64,000 bases of DNA from Sphingoaurantiacus capsulatus (GTDB lineage Bacteria; Pseudomonadota; Alphaproteobacteria; Sphingomonadales; Sphingomonadaceae): contig NZ_JBHRXV010000004.1 in NCBI RefSeq assembly GCF_042648405.1, positions 434,001 to 498,000 of the forward strand, read 5' to 3'. Position 1 is the first letter of the stretch. Each line of letters starts with the position of its first letter. A program made the position numbers and the translations under genes. Under the pieces are notes generated by a model. The model worked only from the letters and a program-made list of their open reading frames with translations, had not been told where the DNA came from and did no database searches. This document shows positions 42,768-51,233 of this stretch, one piece after another.

Positions 42768-43733
42768 ATGAGCGCCGCCCCCCGAATCTTCGTTGCCGGC
42801 CACCGGGGCATGGTAGGATCTGCGATCACGCGCGCGTTGATCGAAGCCGGGCACCCGCGCGACACGATCATCATCCGTACGCGCGCGGAACTCGATCTTG
42901 CGGATCAGCGCGCTGTCGATACGTTCATGGCAGCGGAAAAGCCGGCGGAGGTCTACCTCGCTGCCGCCAAGGTCGGCGGCATCCACGCGAACAACAGCTA
43001 TCCGGCCGACTTCATCTACGAAAACCTGATGATCGCGTGCAACGTGATCAACGCCGCCTTCCGAAACGGGGTTGGCCGGCTGCTGTTCTTGGGCTCGAGC
43101 TGCATCTATCCGCGCCTCGCGGCCCAGCCGATGCGCGAGGATGCTTTGCTGACCGGCACGCTGGAGCCGACCAACGAGCCCTACGCCATCGCGAAGATCG
43201 CAGGCATCAAGCTTTGCGAAAGCTACAATCGCCAGCATGGCTGCGACTATCGCAGCGTCATGCCGACCAATCTCTATGGGCCGGGCGACAATTATCACCC
43301 GGAGAACTCGCACGTGATCCCGGCGCTGATCCGCCGCTTTCACGAAGCGCGCGAGGCGAAGGCGCCGAGCGTTGCCATTTGGGGCAGCGGCACGCCGCGG
43401 CGCGAATTTCTCCACGCCGACGACATGGCGGCAGCCAGCGTCCATGTGATGAACCTGCCGACCGCCGTCTACCACGCCAGCGTCGAGCCGATGATCAGCC
43501 ACATCAACGTCGGCTACGGCGACGATGTGTCGATCGGGGAGCTCGCCTTGCTGGTTCAACGCGTTGTCGGCTATGAGGGCGACATCGTGTTCGACGCGAC
43601 GAAGCCGGACGGCGCGCCGCGCAAGCTCATGGACAGCTCCCGACTTCGCGGGCTCGGCTGGGCGCCGCGGATTCCGCTGGAGGACGGCCTTCGGCACGCC
43701 TATGCCGACTTCCTCGCGCACCAGACGCATTGA
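42768..43733 (+). CDS. fcl: GDP-L-fucose synthase (Fcl/WcaG)
   Basis: A 321-residue SDR enzyme that epimerises and reduces GDP-4-keto-6-deoxymannose to GDP-L-fucose. IFVAGHRGMVGSAI is the NADP-binding motif. LGSSCIYPR carries the catalytic Cys (about residue 112), and EPYAIAKIAG has the Tyr and Lys (139, 143). The order is fcl then gmd, with gmd starting right after the stop; the dehydratase supplies the substrate. Confidence 0.95.
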   Translation: MSAAPRIFVAGHRGMVGSAITRALIEAGHPRDTIIIRTRAELDLADQRAVDTFMAAEKPAEVYLAAAKVGGIHANNSYPADFIYENLMIACNVINAAFRNGVGRLLFLGSSCIYPRLAAQPMREDALLTGTLEPTNEPYAIAKIAGIKLCESYNRQHGCDYRSVMPTNLYGPGDNYHPENSHVIPALIRRFHEAREAKAPSVAIWGSGTPRREFLHADDMAAASVHVMNLPTAVYHASVEPMISHINVGYGDDVSIGELALLVQRVVGYEGDIVFDATKPDGAPRKLMDSSRLRGLGWAPRIPLEDGLRHAYADFLAHQTH

Positions 43734-43747
43734 AAGACGACGGAAAC

Positions 43748-44875
43748 ATGATCGACGGTAAGAAGGTCGCGTTGATTACAGGCGTGACGGGGCAGGACGG
43801 CTCATATCTCGCCGAATTCCTGCTCGAGAAGGGCTATGTCGTTCACGGCATCAAGCGCCGCGCCTCCTCGTTCAACACGCAGCGGGTCGATCATATCTAT
43901 CACGACGAGCATAAGGTTGGCGTGCCGTTCAAGCTGCACTACGGCGACCTGTCGGATGCGAGCAACCTGATCCGCATCATTCAGGAAACGCAGCCCGACG
44001 AGATCTACAATCTCGGCGCGCAGAGCCATGTCGCGGTCAGCTTCGAGAGCCCCGAATATACGGCCGACGTCGATGCGATCGGCACGCTTCGCCTGCTGGA
44101 GGCGATCCGCATCCTCGGCCTCGAGAAGACGACGCGCTTCTACCAGGCGAGCACCAGCGAACTCTACGGCCTGGTGCAGGAAACCCCGCAGCGCGAGACC
44201 ACGCCCTTCTATCCGCGCAGTCCTTATGCCGTCGCCAAGCTCTATGCCTACTGGATCACGGTGAACTACCGCGAGGCGTACGGCATGTATGCCTGCAACG
44301 GCATCCTGTTCAATCACGAGAGCCCGCGCCGCGGCGAGACCTTCGTCACGCGCAAGATCACCCGCGGCATCGCCAATATCGCGATCGGCCTCGAGGACTG
44401 CCTGTACATGGGCAACCTCGACGCGCTGCGCGACTGGGGACACGCCAAGGACTATGTCCGCATGCAGTGGATGATGCTGCAGCAGGACCAGCCGGAAGAC
44501 TTCGTGATCGCGACCGGCGTGCAGTTCAGCGTGCGCCAGTTCATCGAATGGAGCGCCAAGGAGCTGGGCATCAGCCTGCGCTTCGAGGGCGAAGGCGTCG
44601 ACGAACGCGCGGTCGTGGCGGGTATCGAGGGCGATCTCGCTCCGGCGCTGAAGGTCGGTGATGTCATCGCTCGCGTCGATCCGCGCTACTTCCGCCCGAC
44701 CGAGGTCGAAACGCTGCTCGGCGACCCGTCGAAGGCGCGCGAGAAGCTCGGCTGGGTGCCGGAGATCACCGTTCAGGAAATGTGCGCGGAGATGGTCAAG
44801 CATGACCTCGAGGCCGCGCGTCGCGATGCGCTGCTGAAAGAAAGCGGCTTTCGCGTGAACATCAGCCTCGAATAG
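43748..44875 (+). CDS. gmd: GDP-mannose 4,6-dehydratase
   Basis: A 375-residue SDR enzyme that makes GDP-4-keto-6-deoxy-D-mannose. ALITGVTGQDGSYLAEFLLE is the family NADP motif, and GIKRRASSFNTQRVDHIY and YQASTSELYGLVQETPQ and RSPYAVAKLYAYW carry the catalytic Thr/Glu and Tyr-x3-Lys. The ATG at 43748 is chosen; a TTG at 43730 precedes it. The product feeds Fcl, and possibly the aminotransferase at 51233. Confidence 0.96.
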   Translation: MIDGKKVALITGVTGQDGSYLAEFLLEKGYVVHGIKRRASSFNTQRVDHIYHDEHKVGVPFKLHYGDLSDASNLIRIIQETQPDEIYNLGAQSHVAVSFESPEYTADVDAIGTLRLLEAIRILGLEKTTRFYQASTSELYGLVQETPQRETTPFYPRSPYAVAKLYAYWITVNYREAYGMYACNGILFNHESPRRGETFVTRKITRGIANIAIGLEDCLYMGNLDALRDWGHAKDYVRMQWMMLQQDQPEDFVIATGVQFSVRQFIEWSAKELGISLRFEGEGVDERAVVAGIEGDLAPALKVGDVIARVDPRYFRPTEVETLLGDPSKAREKLGWVPEITVQEMCAEMVKHDLEAARRDALLKESGFRVNISLE

Positions 44876-44922
44876 TCGACCCTCTACCGCCAACCACCTG
44901 AGACAGCCGGAAGCGACCATAG

Positions 44923-46218
44923 ATGAACATCGACGACGCAAAGATCGCCGTCATCGGCCTCGGATACGTCGGCCTGCCGCTGGCGGCGGAGTTCGGCAAG
45001 CTACGCCCGGTGCTTGGCTTCGACATCGACGAAGCGCGAGTCGCCGAGCTGCGCGCGGGGCGCGACAGCACGCTCGAGGTGACCTCCGAGGAACTCGCGA
45101 CGTCGAAGCATCTTACGTTCAGCACCGACCTCGAGGCGCTGCGCGACTGTTCGGTGTTCATCGTCACGGTGCCAACACCGATCGACAAGGTGAACCGGCC
45201 CGACCTGACGCCGCTGATCCGCGCCAGCGAGACGGTCGGCAAGGTGATCCGCCCCGGCGCGCTGGTCATCTATGAATCGACGGTCTTCCCCGGCTGTACC
45301 GAGGAAGTGTGCGTGCCGGTGCTCGAGAAGATGTCCAGCCTGAAGTTCAACGAGGGCTTCTTCTGCGGCTATAGCCCGGAGCGCATCAATCCGGGCGACA
45401 AGGTCAATACGCTAACCAAGATCCGTAAGGTAACCAGCGGATCAACGCCCGAAGCGGCGAAGGCCGTCGACGACCTCTATGCCGCGATCATTACCGCCGG
45501 CACGTTCAAGGCCACCAGCCTGCGCGTCGCCGAAGCCGCGAAAGTGATCGAGAACACGCAGCGCGACCTCAACATCGCGCTGGTAAACGAGCTGTCGGTG
45601 ATTTTCGACCGGCTCGGCATCGATACGCTCGAAGTGCTGGAGGCCGCGGGCAGCAAGTGGAACTTCCTGCCGTTCCGCCCCGGCATGGTCGGCGGCCACT
45701 GCATCGGCGTCGACCCCTATTACCTTACCCACAAGGCGGAAGAGGTCGGCTACAATCCGCAGGTGATCCTCGCCGGACGCCGGATCAACGACAATATGGC
45801 GCGCTACGTAGCGCGCAACGTGATCAAGCACATGCTGAACAACGGCATCGACGTGCCGCGCAGCACCGTCGGCGTACTGGGCATCACCTTCAAGGAGAAT
45901 TGCCCCGACATCCGCAACAGCAAGGTGACCGACCTGATCGCCGAGCTGCAGAAGTGGAACGTCAACGTCATCGTCAGCGATCCCTGGGCGGACCCGGCCG
46001 AGGTCGAACATGAATATGGGATCAAGCTCGGCACGGTCGATGCCGACCATCCGGTCGATGCGCTGGTCGTCGCGGTGGGGCACAAGGAGTTCGCCGGCAT
46101 GGCGCCGGAAGCGCTCCGGGCCCTGTGCCGGGGCGACAAGCCTGTCCTCGCCGACGTAAAGGCACTCTACAATCGCCACGCCGCCGGCGACGCCGGCTTC
46201 ACGGTATTTCGCCTCTAG
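44923..46218 (+). CDS. UDP-N-acetylhexosamine 6-dehydrogenase (TviB/WbpO type)
   Basis: A 431-residue nucleotide-sugar dehydrogenase that oxidises C6 of UDP-GlcNAc or UDP-GalNAc to the uronic acid with two NAD+. IAVIGLGYVGLPLAAEFG is the N-terminal Rossmann motif. YESTVFPGCTEE, the NTQRDLNIALVNEL helix and VGGHCIGVDPYYLT with the catalytic Cys are all present. Its sequence pattern is closest to TviB/VipA and WbpO. It stands first in a WbpB/WbpD/WbpE-type set, where WbpA usually does this step. Confidence 0.93.
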   Translation: MNIDDAKIAVIGLGYVGLPLAAEFGKLRPVLGFDIDEARVAELRAGRDSTLEVTSEELATSKHLTFSTDLEALRDCSVFIVTVPTPIDKVNRPDLTPLIRASETVGKVIRPGALVIYESTVFPGCTEEVCVPVLEKMSSLKFNEGFFCGYSPERINPGDKVNTLTKIRKVTSGSTPEAAKAVDDLYAAIITAGTFKATSLRVAEAAKVIENTQRDLNIALVNELSVIFDRLGIDTLEVLEAAGSKWNFLPFRPGMVGGHCIGVDPYYLTHKAEEVGYNPQVILAGRRINDNMARYVARNVIKHMLNNGIDVPRSTVGVLGITFKENCPDIRNSKVTDLIAELQKWNVNVIVSDPWADPAEVEHEYGIKLGTVDADHPVDALVVAVGHKEFAGMAPEALRALCRGDKPVLADVKALYNRHAAGDAGFTVFRL

Positions 46219-46247
46219 GCGGATCGCACAAGGCTTTGGGAACCACG

Positions 46248-47300
46248 ATGCATTATCAAGCAATCACCGATCGCAAGATTCGCCTGGCGATCGTCGGCTG
46301 CGGCCGCATTTCGAGCAATCATTTCGGCTCGGTTGAGAAGCATGGCGACGATCTCGAACTCGCCGCGGTCTGCGACAACGACCCCGAAACGCTGCGTGCT
46401 CATGTCGAGAAATATGGCGTGAAGGGCTATCTTGATCTTGAGGAGATGCTGACCAGCGAGCAGCTCGACATGGTCGTGCTCTGCACGCCGAGCGGCATCC
46501 ACCCCGACCAGGCGGTGATCGCCGCCCGTCACAAGGTTCATGTCGTCACCGAAAAGCCGATGGCGACCCGCTGGCACGACGGCGTCCGCATGGTGAAGGC
46601 CTGCGACGAGGCCGGCGTGCGCTTGTTCGTCGTCAAGCAGAACCGCCGCAACACCACGCTTCAGCTGCTGAAGCGCGCCGTCGACGAGAAGCGCTTCGGC
46701 AAGATTCACATGGTCCATCTGAACGTGTTCTGGACCCGCCCGCAGTCCTACTACGACCAGGCCAAGTGGCGCGGCACGTGGGAGTTCGATGGCGGCGCCT
46801 TCATGAACCAGGCCAGCCACTACGTCGATCTGCTCGACTGGCTGATCGGGCCGGTCGATAAGGTGCAGGCGATGATGAGCACCACCCGCGACATCGAGGT
46901 CGAGGACACCGGCGTGCTCAACATTCGCTGGCGCAGCGGCGCGCTCGGCTCGATGAGCGTGACCATGCTGACCTATCCGCAGAATCTCGAGGGCAGCATC
47001 ACCATCCTCGGCGAGAAGGGCACCGTCCGGATCGGCGGCGTCGCGGTCAACGACATCCAGATGTGGGATTTCGACGAGCCGCGCGACTATGATGCCGAGA
47101 TCAAGACGGCCAATTACGAGACCACCTCGGTCTACGGCTTCGGCCATCCGCTCTATTACAAGAACGTCGTCGACGTGATGCGCGGCCGCAGCGAGGCAGC
47201 AACCGACGGCCGCGAGGGGCTGAAGTCGCTCGAGCTGCTGATCGCCGCCTATCTGTCGGCCCGCGACGGCAAGACCGTCAGCCTGCCGCTCGAGCATTGA
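46248..47300 (+). CDS. UDP-N-acetylglucosaminuronate 3-dehydrogenase (WbpB/WlbA-like)
   Basis: A 350-residue Gfo/Idh/MocA-type oxidoreductase. IRLAIVGCGRISSNHFGSV is the NAD-binding motif, and VVTEKPMATRW contains the EKP signature with the catalytic Lys. WEFDGGAFMNQASHYVDLLDW has the His used in catalysis. In WbpB/WlbA it oxidises C3 of UDP-GlcNAcA, and NAD+ is regenerated by reduction of 2-oxoglutarate to 2-hydroxyglutarate. The ATG at 46248 is preferred; the longer frame overlaps the dehydrogenase gene. Confidence 0.88.
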   Translation: MHYQAITDRKIRLAIVGCGRISSNHFGSVEKHGDDLELAAVCDNDPETLRAHVEKYGVKGYLDLEEMLTSEQLDMVVLCTPSGIHPDQAVIAARHKVHVVTEKPMATRWHDGVRMVKACDEAGVRLFVVKQNRRNTTLQLLKRAVDEKRFGKIHMVHLNVFWTRPQSYYDQAKWRGTWEFDGGAFMNQASHYVDLLDWLIGPVDKVQAMMSTTRDIEVEDTGVLNIRWRSGALGSMSVTMLTYPQNLEGSITILGEKGTVRIGGVAVNDIQMWDFDEPRDYDAEIKTANYETTSVYGFGHPLYYKNVVDVMRGRSEAATDGREGLKSLELLIAAYLSARDGKTVSLPLEH

Positions 47301-47313
47301 TCGGCAGGTCGGG

Positions 47314-47898
47314 ATGACAACCATTTCCATTCATCCGACGGCGATCGTCGACGAGGGCGCCCAGATCGGCGAGCGTTCGCGCGTCTGGCACTGGGTTCAC
47401 GTTTGCGGCCAGGCGCGCATCGGCAGCGGCTGCTCGCTTGGCCAGAATGTCTTCGTCGGCAACGACGTCGTCATTGGCGACAATGTGAAAATCCAGAACA
47501 ACGTCAGCGTCTATGACGCGGTAACGCTCGAGGACGATGTGTTCTGCGGGCCGAGCATGGTCTTCACCAACGTCTACAACCCGCGCAGCGCTGTCGAGCG
47601 GAAGAACGAGTATCGCCGCACGCTGGTGCGCAAAGGTGCGACGCTCGGCGCCAACTGCACCATCGTCTGCGGCAGCACCGTCGGCGAATATGCCTTCGTC
47701 GCCGCCGGCGCGGTGATCAACAAGGACGTTCCCGCCTATGCGCTGATGGCAGGCGTGCCCGCCCGTCAGATCGGCTGGATGAGCCGGCACGGCGAGCGCC
47801 TGGCGCTGCCGCTGACCGGCGATGCGGAAACCATCTGTCCGGAGACGGGCGCTACCTACAAACTGCAGAACGGCGAGGTCATATGTCAGCCGCAATGA
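47314..47898 (+). CDS. UDP-3-amino-glucuronate N-acetyltransferase (WbpD/WlbB-like)
   Basis: A 194-residue left-handed parallel beta-helix acetyltransferase. Hexapeptide repeats run from IHPTAIVDEGAQIGERSRVW through VFVGNDVVIGDNVKIQNNV to KGATLGANCTIVCGSTVG. This is the WbpD/WlbB type, which N-acetylates the 3-amino sugar made by WbpE-type aminotransferase encoded next. Its end overlaps the next gene's start by 16 bases. Confidence 0.9.
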   Translation: MTTISIHPTAIVDEGAQIGERSRVWHWVHVCGQARIGSGCSLGQNVFVGNDVVIGDNVKIQNNVSVYDAVTLEDDVFCGPSMVFTNVYNPRSAVERKNEYRRTLVRKGATLGANCTIVCGSTVGEYAFVAAGAVINKDVPAYALMAGVPARQIGWMSRHGERLALPLTGDAETICPETGATYKLQNGEVICQPQ

Positions 47899-49043
47899 TT
47901 CCCTTCATCGACCTGAAAAGCCAGTATCAGGCGCTGAAGCCCGAGGTTCAGGCCCGCATCAACCGCGTGCTCGACCACGGCCAGTACATCATGGGACCCG
48001 AGGTTCGCGAACTCGAGGAGCGGCTGGAAGCCTATACCGGCGCCCGCCACTGCATCACCGTCGCGAGCGGCACCGAGGCGCTGCTGATCAGCCTCATGGC
48101 GCTCGGCATCGGCCGCGGTGACGAGGTGATCACGACGCCCTTCACCTTCGCGGCCACCGTCGAGGTCATTGCGCTGCTCGGCGCCACGCCGGTCTTCGTC
48201 GATATCAAGCCCGAGACCTGCAATATCGACGCCGCGCTGATCGAGGCGGCGATCACGCCGCGCACCAAAGCGATCATGCCGGTCAGCCTCTACGGCCAGC
48301 TCCCGGACATGGACGCGATCAACGCGGTCGCGGCGCGCCACGGCGACATTCCGGTCATAGAGGATGCCGCGCAGAGCTTCGGCGCCGAATATCGCGGCCG
48401 CAAGAGCTGCAACCTCTCGACGATCGGCTGCACCAGCTTCTTCCCGAGCAAGCCGCTCGGCTGCTACGGCGACGGCGGCGCGATCTTCACCAGCGACGAT
48501 GCGCTCGCCCAGGCCTGCCGGGAAATCCGCGTCCACGGGCAGAGCAAACGCTACACCCACACCCGCATCGGGGTCGGCGGCCGCATGGATACGCTGCAAT
48601 GCGCCATCGTCCTCGCCAAGATGGACCGTTTCGAGCGCGAAGTGGAGCTGCGGGCGCAGATCGGTGATCGCTACCGCGGGCTGATCCAGGCCGCGATCGG
48701 CAATGCGCCCGCCCCGTCCGCCGAGGACGTGGGCAGCCCGCTTCAGGGTCTGCGCCTGCTGTCGTGCATCAATGAATCGACGCATGTACACGCCCAGTTC
48801 ACCGTCGCTTGCCCCGACCGCGAGGCGGTCGCGGCGAAGCTCGCGGCGAAGGGCGTCCCGACAGCGGTCCATTATCCGATCCCGCTTCACCTCCAGCCGG
48901 CCTATGCCGGCCTTGGCCCGGCGACCGACGCGCCGATTTCCGAATGGATGAGCCAGTATGTGATGAGCTTGCCGATGGGCCCCGACCTGACGGCAAGCGA
49001 CCAGGATCGCGTCGTTCAGGCGCTGGTGGAAGCCACTGCGTGA
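47883..49043 (+). CDS. DegT/DnrJ/EryC1/StrS aminotransferase (WbpE/WlbC-like)
   Basis: A 386-residue PLP-dependent sugar aminotransferase. VASGTEALLISLMALGIGRG and PVIEDAAQSFGAEYRG are conserved; the PLP Lys is in SFFPSKPLGCYGDGGAI. WbpE-type enzymes use glutamate to aminate the 3-keto uronic acid produced by WbpB, yielding 2-oxoglutarate that WbpB then reuses. The ATG at 47883 (MSAAMIPFIDL) overlaps the acetyltransferase end; the internal ATG of MIPFIDL is also possible. Confidence 0.92.
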   Translation: MSAAMIPFIDLKSQYQALKPEVQARINRVLDHGQYIMGPEVRELEERLEAYTGARHCITVASGTEALLISLMALGIGRGDEVITTPFTFAATVEVIALLGATPVFVDIKPETCNIDAALIEAAITPRTKAIMPVSLYGQLPDMDAINAVAARHGDIPVIEDAAQSFGAEYRGRKSCNLSTIGCTSFFPSKPLGCYGDGGAIFTSDDALAQACREIRVHGQSKRYTHTRIGVGGRMDTLQCAIVLAKMDRFEREVELRAQIGDRYRGLIQAAIGNAPAPSAEDVGSPLQGLRLLSCINESTHVHAQFTVACPDREAVAAKLAAKGVPTAVHYPIPLHLQPAYAGLGPATDAPISEWMSQYVMSLPMGPDLTASDQDRVVQALVEATA

Positions 49044-50245
49044 ATACAGCCTACGACTATGTGATCGTCGGGGGCGGGATCATCGGTCTTACGACCGCGC
49101 GCGAAATCCTGAAGCGCGCCCCGTCCACGAAGATCGCCATCGTCGACAAGGAATCACGGCTCGGCCTGCACGCCAGCGGGCGCAACAGCGGCGTACTGCA
49201 CACCGGCATCTACTACGCCCCCGGAACGCTCAAGGCGCAGTTCTGCAAGGCTGGCGCCGAGGCGCTGTTCGACTATGCGACCGAGCGGGGTATCGACGTT
49301 CGCCGCGACGGCAAGCTGATCATCCCCTCGTCGGCGCATACCCAGGCCGGGATGACGGCCCTGCTTGCCAACGCAGCCGCCTCGGGCATCCGCGCCGAGC
49401 GGATCGGCCCGGAAGAGGTGACGGCGATCGAGCCGCACGCCCGATCGGAGTTCGGCGGCATCTTCTGCCCCGACACGGCGGTGATCGATTCGCCGGCGGT
49501 GATGGCCGCGCTGCAGCGTGAGCTCGCCGAACAGAACGTCGTCTTCGTTCTCGGCGAAGGCGTCGCATCGATCGACGAGGCCGCCGGCAGGCTGCGCACG
49601 CCGTCGAATGAGCTGAGCTTCGGCCGACTGCTCAACAGCGCCGGGGCACATGCCGACAGCGTCGCCAAGCTGACCGGCGCCGGCGGCGACTATCGGCTGC
49701 TGCCGTTCAAGGGCATCTACTACAAGCTGACGCCGGATGCAGCGCATCTGGTGCGCGCGAGCATCTACCCGGTGCCCGACCCCAATCTGCCCTTCCTCGG
49801 CATCCATTTCACGCGGTCGATCAAGAACGATGTCTATATCGGGCCGAGCGCCATCCCGGCGCTGGGCCGCGAGAATTACGAGGGACTTCGAGGCACCGAG
49901 CCGGTGGAAACCGCGCTGACCCTGATGCAGCTTGGCGGCATGTATCTGCGCAACCATCAGGGCTTCCGGCGTCTCGTCCACAAGGAGTTGCCGCACCTCA
50001 CCGCACCCGGCTTCCGCGCCTCGGCCGCGAAACTGGTTCGCGAGCTGAGACCGGAGTGGATCAGCCCGACGAAAAAGGTCGGCATCCGGCCCCAACTGGT
50101 CAATACGCGCACGCACAGGCTTGAAATGGATTTCATTGTGGAGGATGGCCGTCGCTCGCTTCACGTGCTGAACTCGATCTCGCCGGCCTTCACCAGCTCC
50201 TTCGCGGTGGCTGGCATGCTCGCCGACCGGCTGATGGCTAATTAA
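49040..50245 (+). CDS. lhgO: L-2-hydroxyglutarate oxidase-like FAD enzyme
   Basis: A 401-residue FAD-dependent oxidoreductase of the LhgO family. DYVIVGGGIIGLTTAREIL binds FAD. GLHASGRNSGVLHTGIYYA and KLIIPSSAHTQ are typical of L-2-hydroxyglutarate oxidases, which return 2-hydroxyglutarate to 2-oxoglutarate and pass electrons to the quinone pool. The GTG start overlaps the aminotransferase stop (GTGA), so it belongs to the same transcript. The sugar pathway can generate 2-hydroxyglutarate, which gives this gene a sensible role here. Confidence 0.9.
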   Translation: MNTAYDYVIVGGGIIGLTTAREILKRAPSTKIAIVDKESRLGLHASGRNSGVLHTGIYYAPGTLKAQFCKAGAEALFDYATERGIDVRRDGKLIIPSSAHTQAGMTALLANAAASGIRAERIGPEEVTAIEPHARSEFGGIFCPDTAVIDSPAVMAALQRELAEQNVVFVLGEGVASIDEAAGRLRTPSNELSFGRLLNSAGAHADSVAKLTGAGGDYRLLPFKGIYYKLTPDAAHLVRASIYPVPDPNLPFLGIHFTRSIKNDVYIGPSAIPALGRENYEGLRGTEPVETALTLMQLGGMYLRNHQGFRRLVHKELPHLTAPGFRASAAKLVRELRPEWISPTKKVGIRPQLVNTRTHRLEMDFIVEDGRRSLHVLNSISPAFTSSFAVAGMLADRLMAN

Positions 50246-50255
50246 GGACTGGGCA

Positions 50256-51233
50256 ATGCAACTTACCGGAAAGAGGATATTGGTCATCGGCGGCGCCGGG
50301 TTCATCGGCAGCCACGTCGTCGAGGAACTGCTGGCGACCGATGTCGCGTCGGTCGTGATCTATGACAATTTCGCGCGCGGTAAGAAGAGCAACATCGAGC
50401 ACCTGCTCGCCGATCCGCGCTGTTCGATCTTCGCGGCGGGCGGCGATATCCGCGATGTCGACGTGCTCGACGCGGCCGTGCGCGAGAGCGACGCCGTCAT
50501 CCACCTCGCGGCGATGTGGCTGCTGCATTGCAAGGATTTCCCGCGCACCGCCTTCAACGTCAACATCGAGGGCACGTTCAACGTTCTCGAGGCGTGCGTG
50601 CGCAACAACATCGAGCGGCTGGTCTATTCCTCGTCGGCGTCGGTCTATGGCGACGCGTCGCAGGTACCGATGACCGAGGAGCATCCGTTCAACAACCGCA
50701 ACTTCTACGGCGCGACCAAGATCGCCGGCGAAGCGATGTGCCGCGCCTACCACGACCGCTACAACCTGAGCTACGTCGGGCTGCGCTACATGAACGTCTA
50801 CGGCCCGCACCAGGACCAGACGGCCGCCTACACCGGCGTCATTCCGATCATGCTGAACAAGATCGACGCCAACGAGGCGCCGGTCATCAACGGCGACGGC
50901 AGCCAGGCCTATGACTTCGTGTCGGCGAAGGACGTGGCGCGCTGCAACGTGCTCGCGCTGCAGTCGGAAGCGGTCGACGAGTTCTACAACGTTGGCACCG
51001 GCGTCCAGACAAGCATCGGGGAGCTGTGCGACCTGATCCTCGAGCTGAAGCAGTCGGACATCACGGTGACCTACAAGCCCTACAGCGCCGACGACGCGCG
51101 CCGGATGGTGCAGAACCGCATCGGTTGCCCCGAAAAGGCGGCGCGCGATCTCGGTTTCCGTTTCAGCGACGGCCTTCGTGAGGGCCTGCTCGACCTTATC
51201 GCCTGGCGCGAAGCCAACAAGGGTCAGTATTGA
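50256..51233 (+). CDS. NAD-dependent nucleotide-sugar epimerase/dehydratase
   Basis: A 325-residue extended SDR protein. ILVIGGAGFIGSHVVEEL is the NAD-binding motif, and SSSASVYGDASQVP with NRNFYGATKIAGEAM contains Ser and the Tyr-x3-Lys pair (YGATK). It is similar to UDP-hexose 4-epimerases and related dehydratases. It stops one base into the following aminotransferase start, implying they act on one precursor. The substrate cannot be set; C4 epimerisation of a UDP-sugar is most likely. Confidence 0.87.
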   Translation: MQLTGKRILVIGGAGFIGSHVVEELLATDVASVVIYDNFARGKKSNIEHLLADPRCSIFAAGGDIRDVDVLDAAVRESDAVIHLAAMWLLHCKDFPRTAFNVNIEGTFNVLEACVRNNIERLVYSSSASVYGDASQVPMTEEHPFNNRNFYGATKIAGEAMCRAYHDRYNLSYVGLRYMNVYGPHQDQTAAYTGVIPIMLNKIDANEAPVINGDGSQAYDFVSAKDVARCNVLALQSEAVDEFYNVGTGVQTSIGELCDLILELKQSDITVTYKPYSADDARRMVQNRIGCPEKAARDLGFRFSDGLREGLLDLIAWREANKGQY

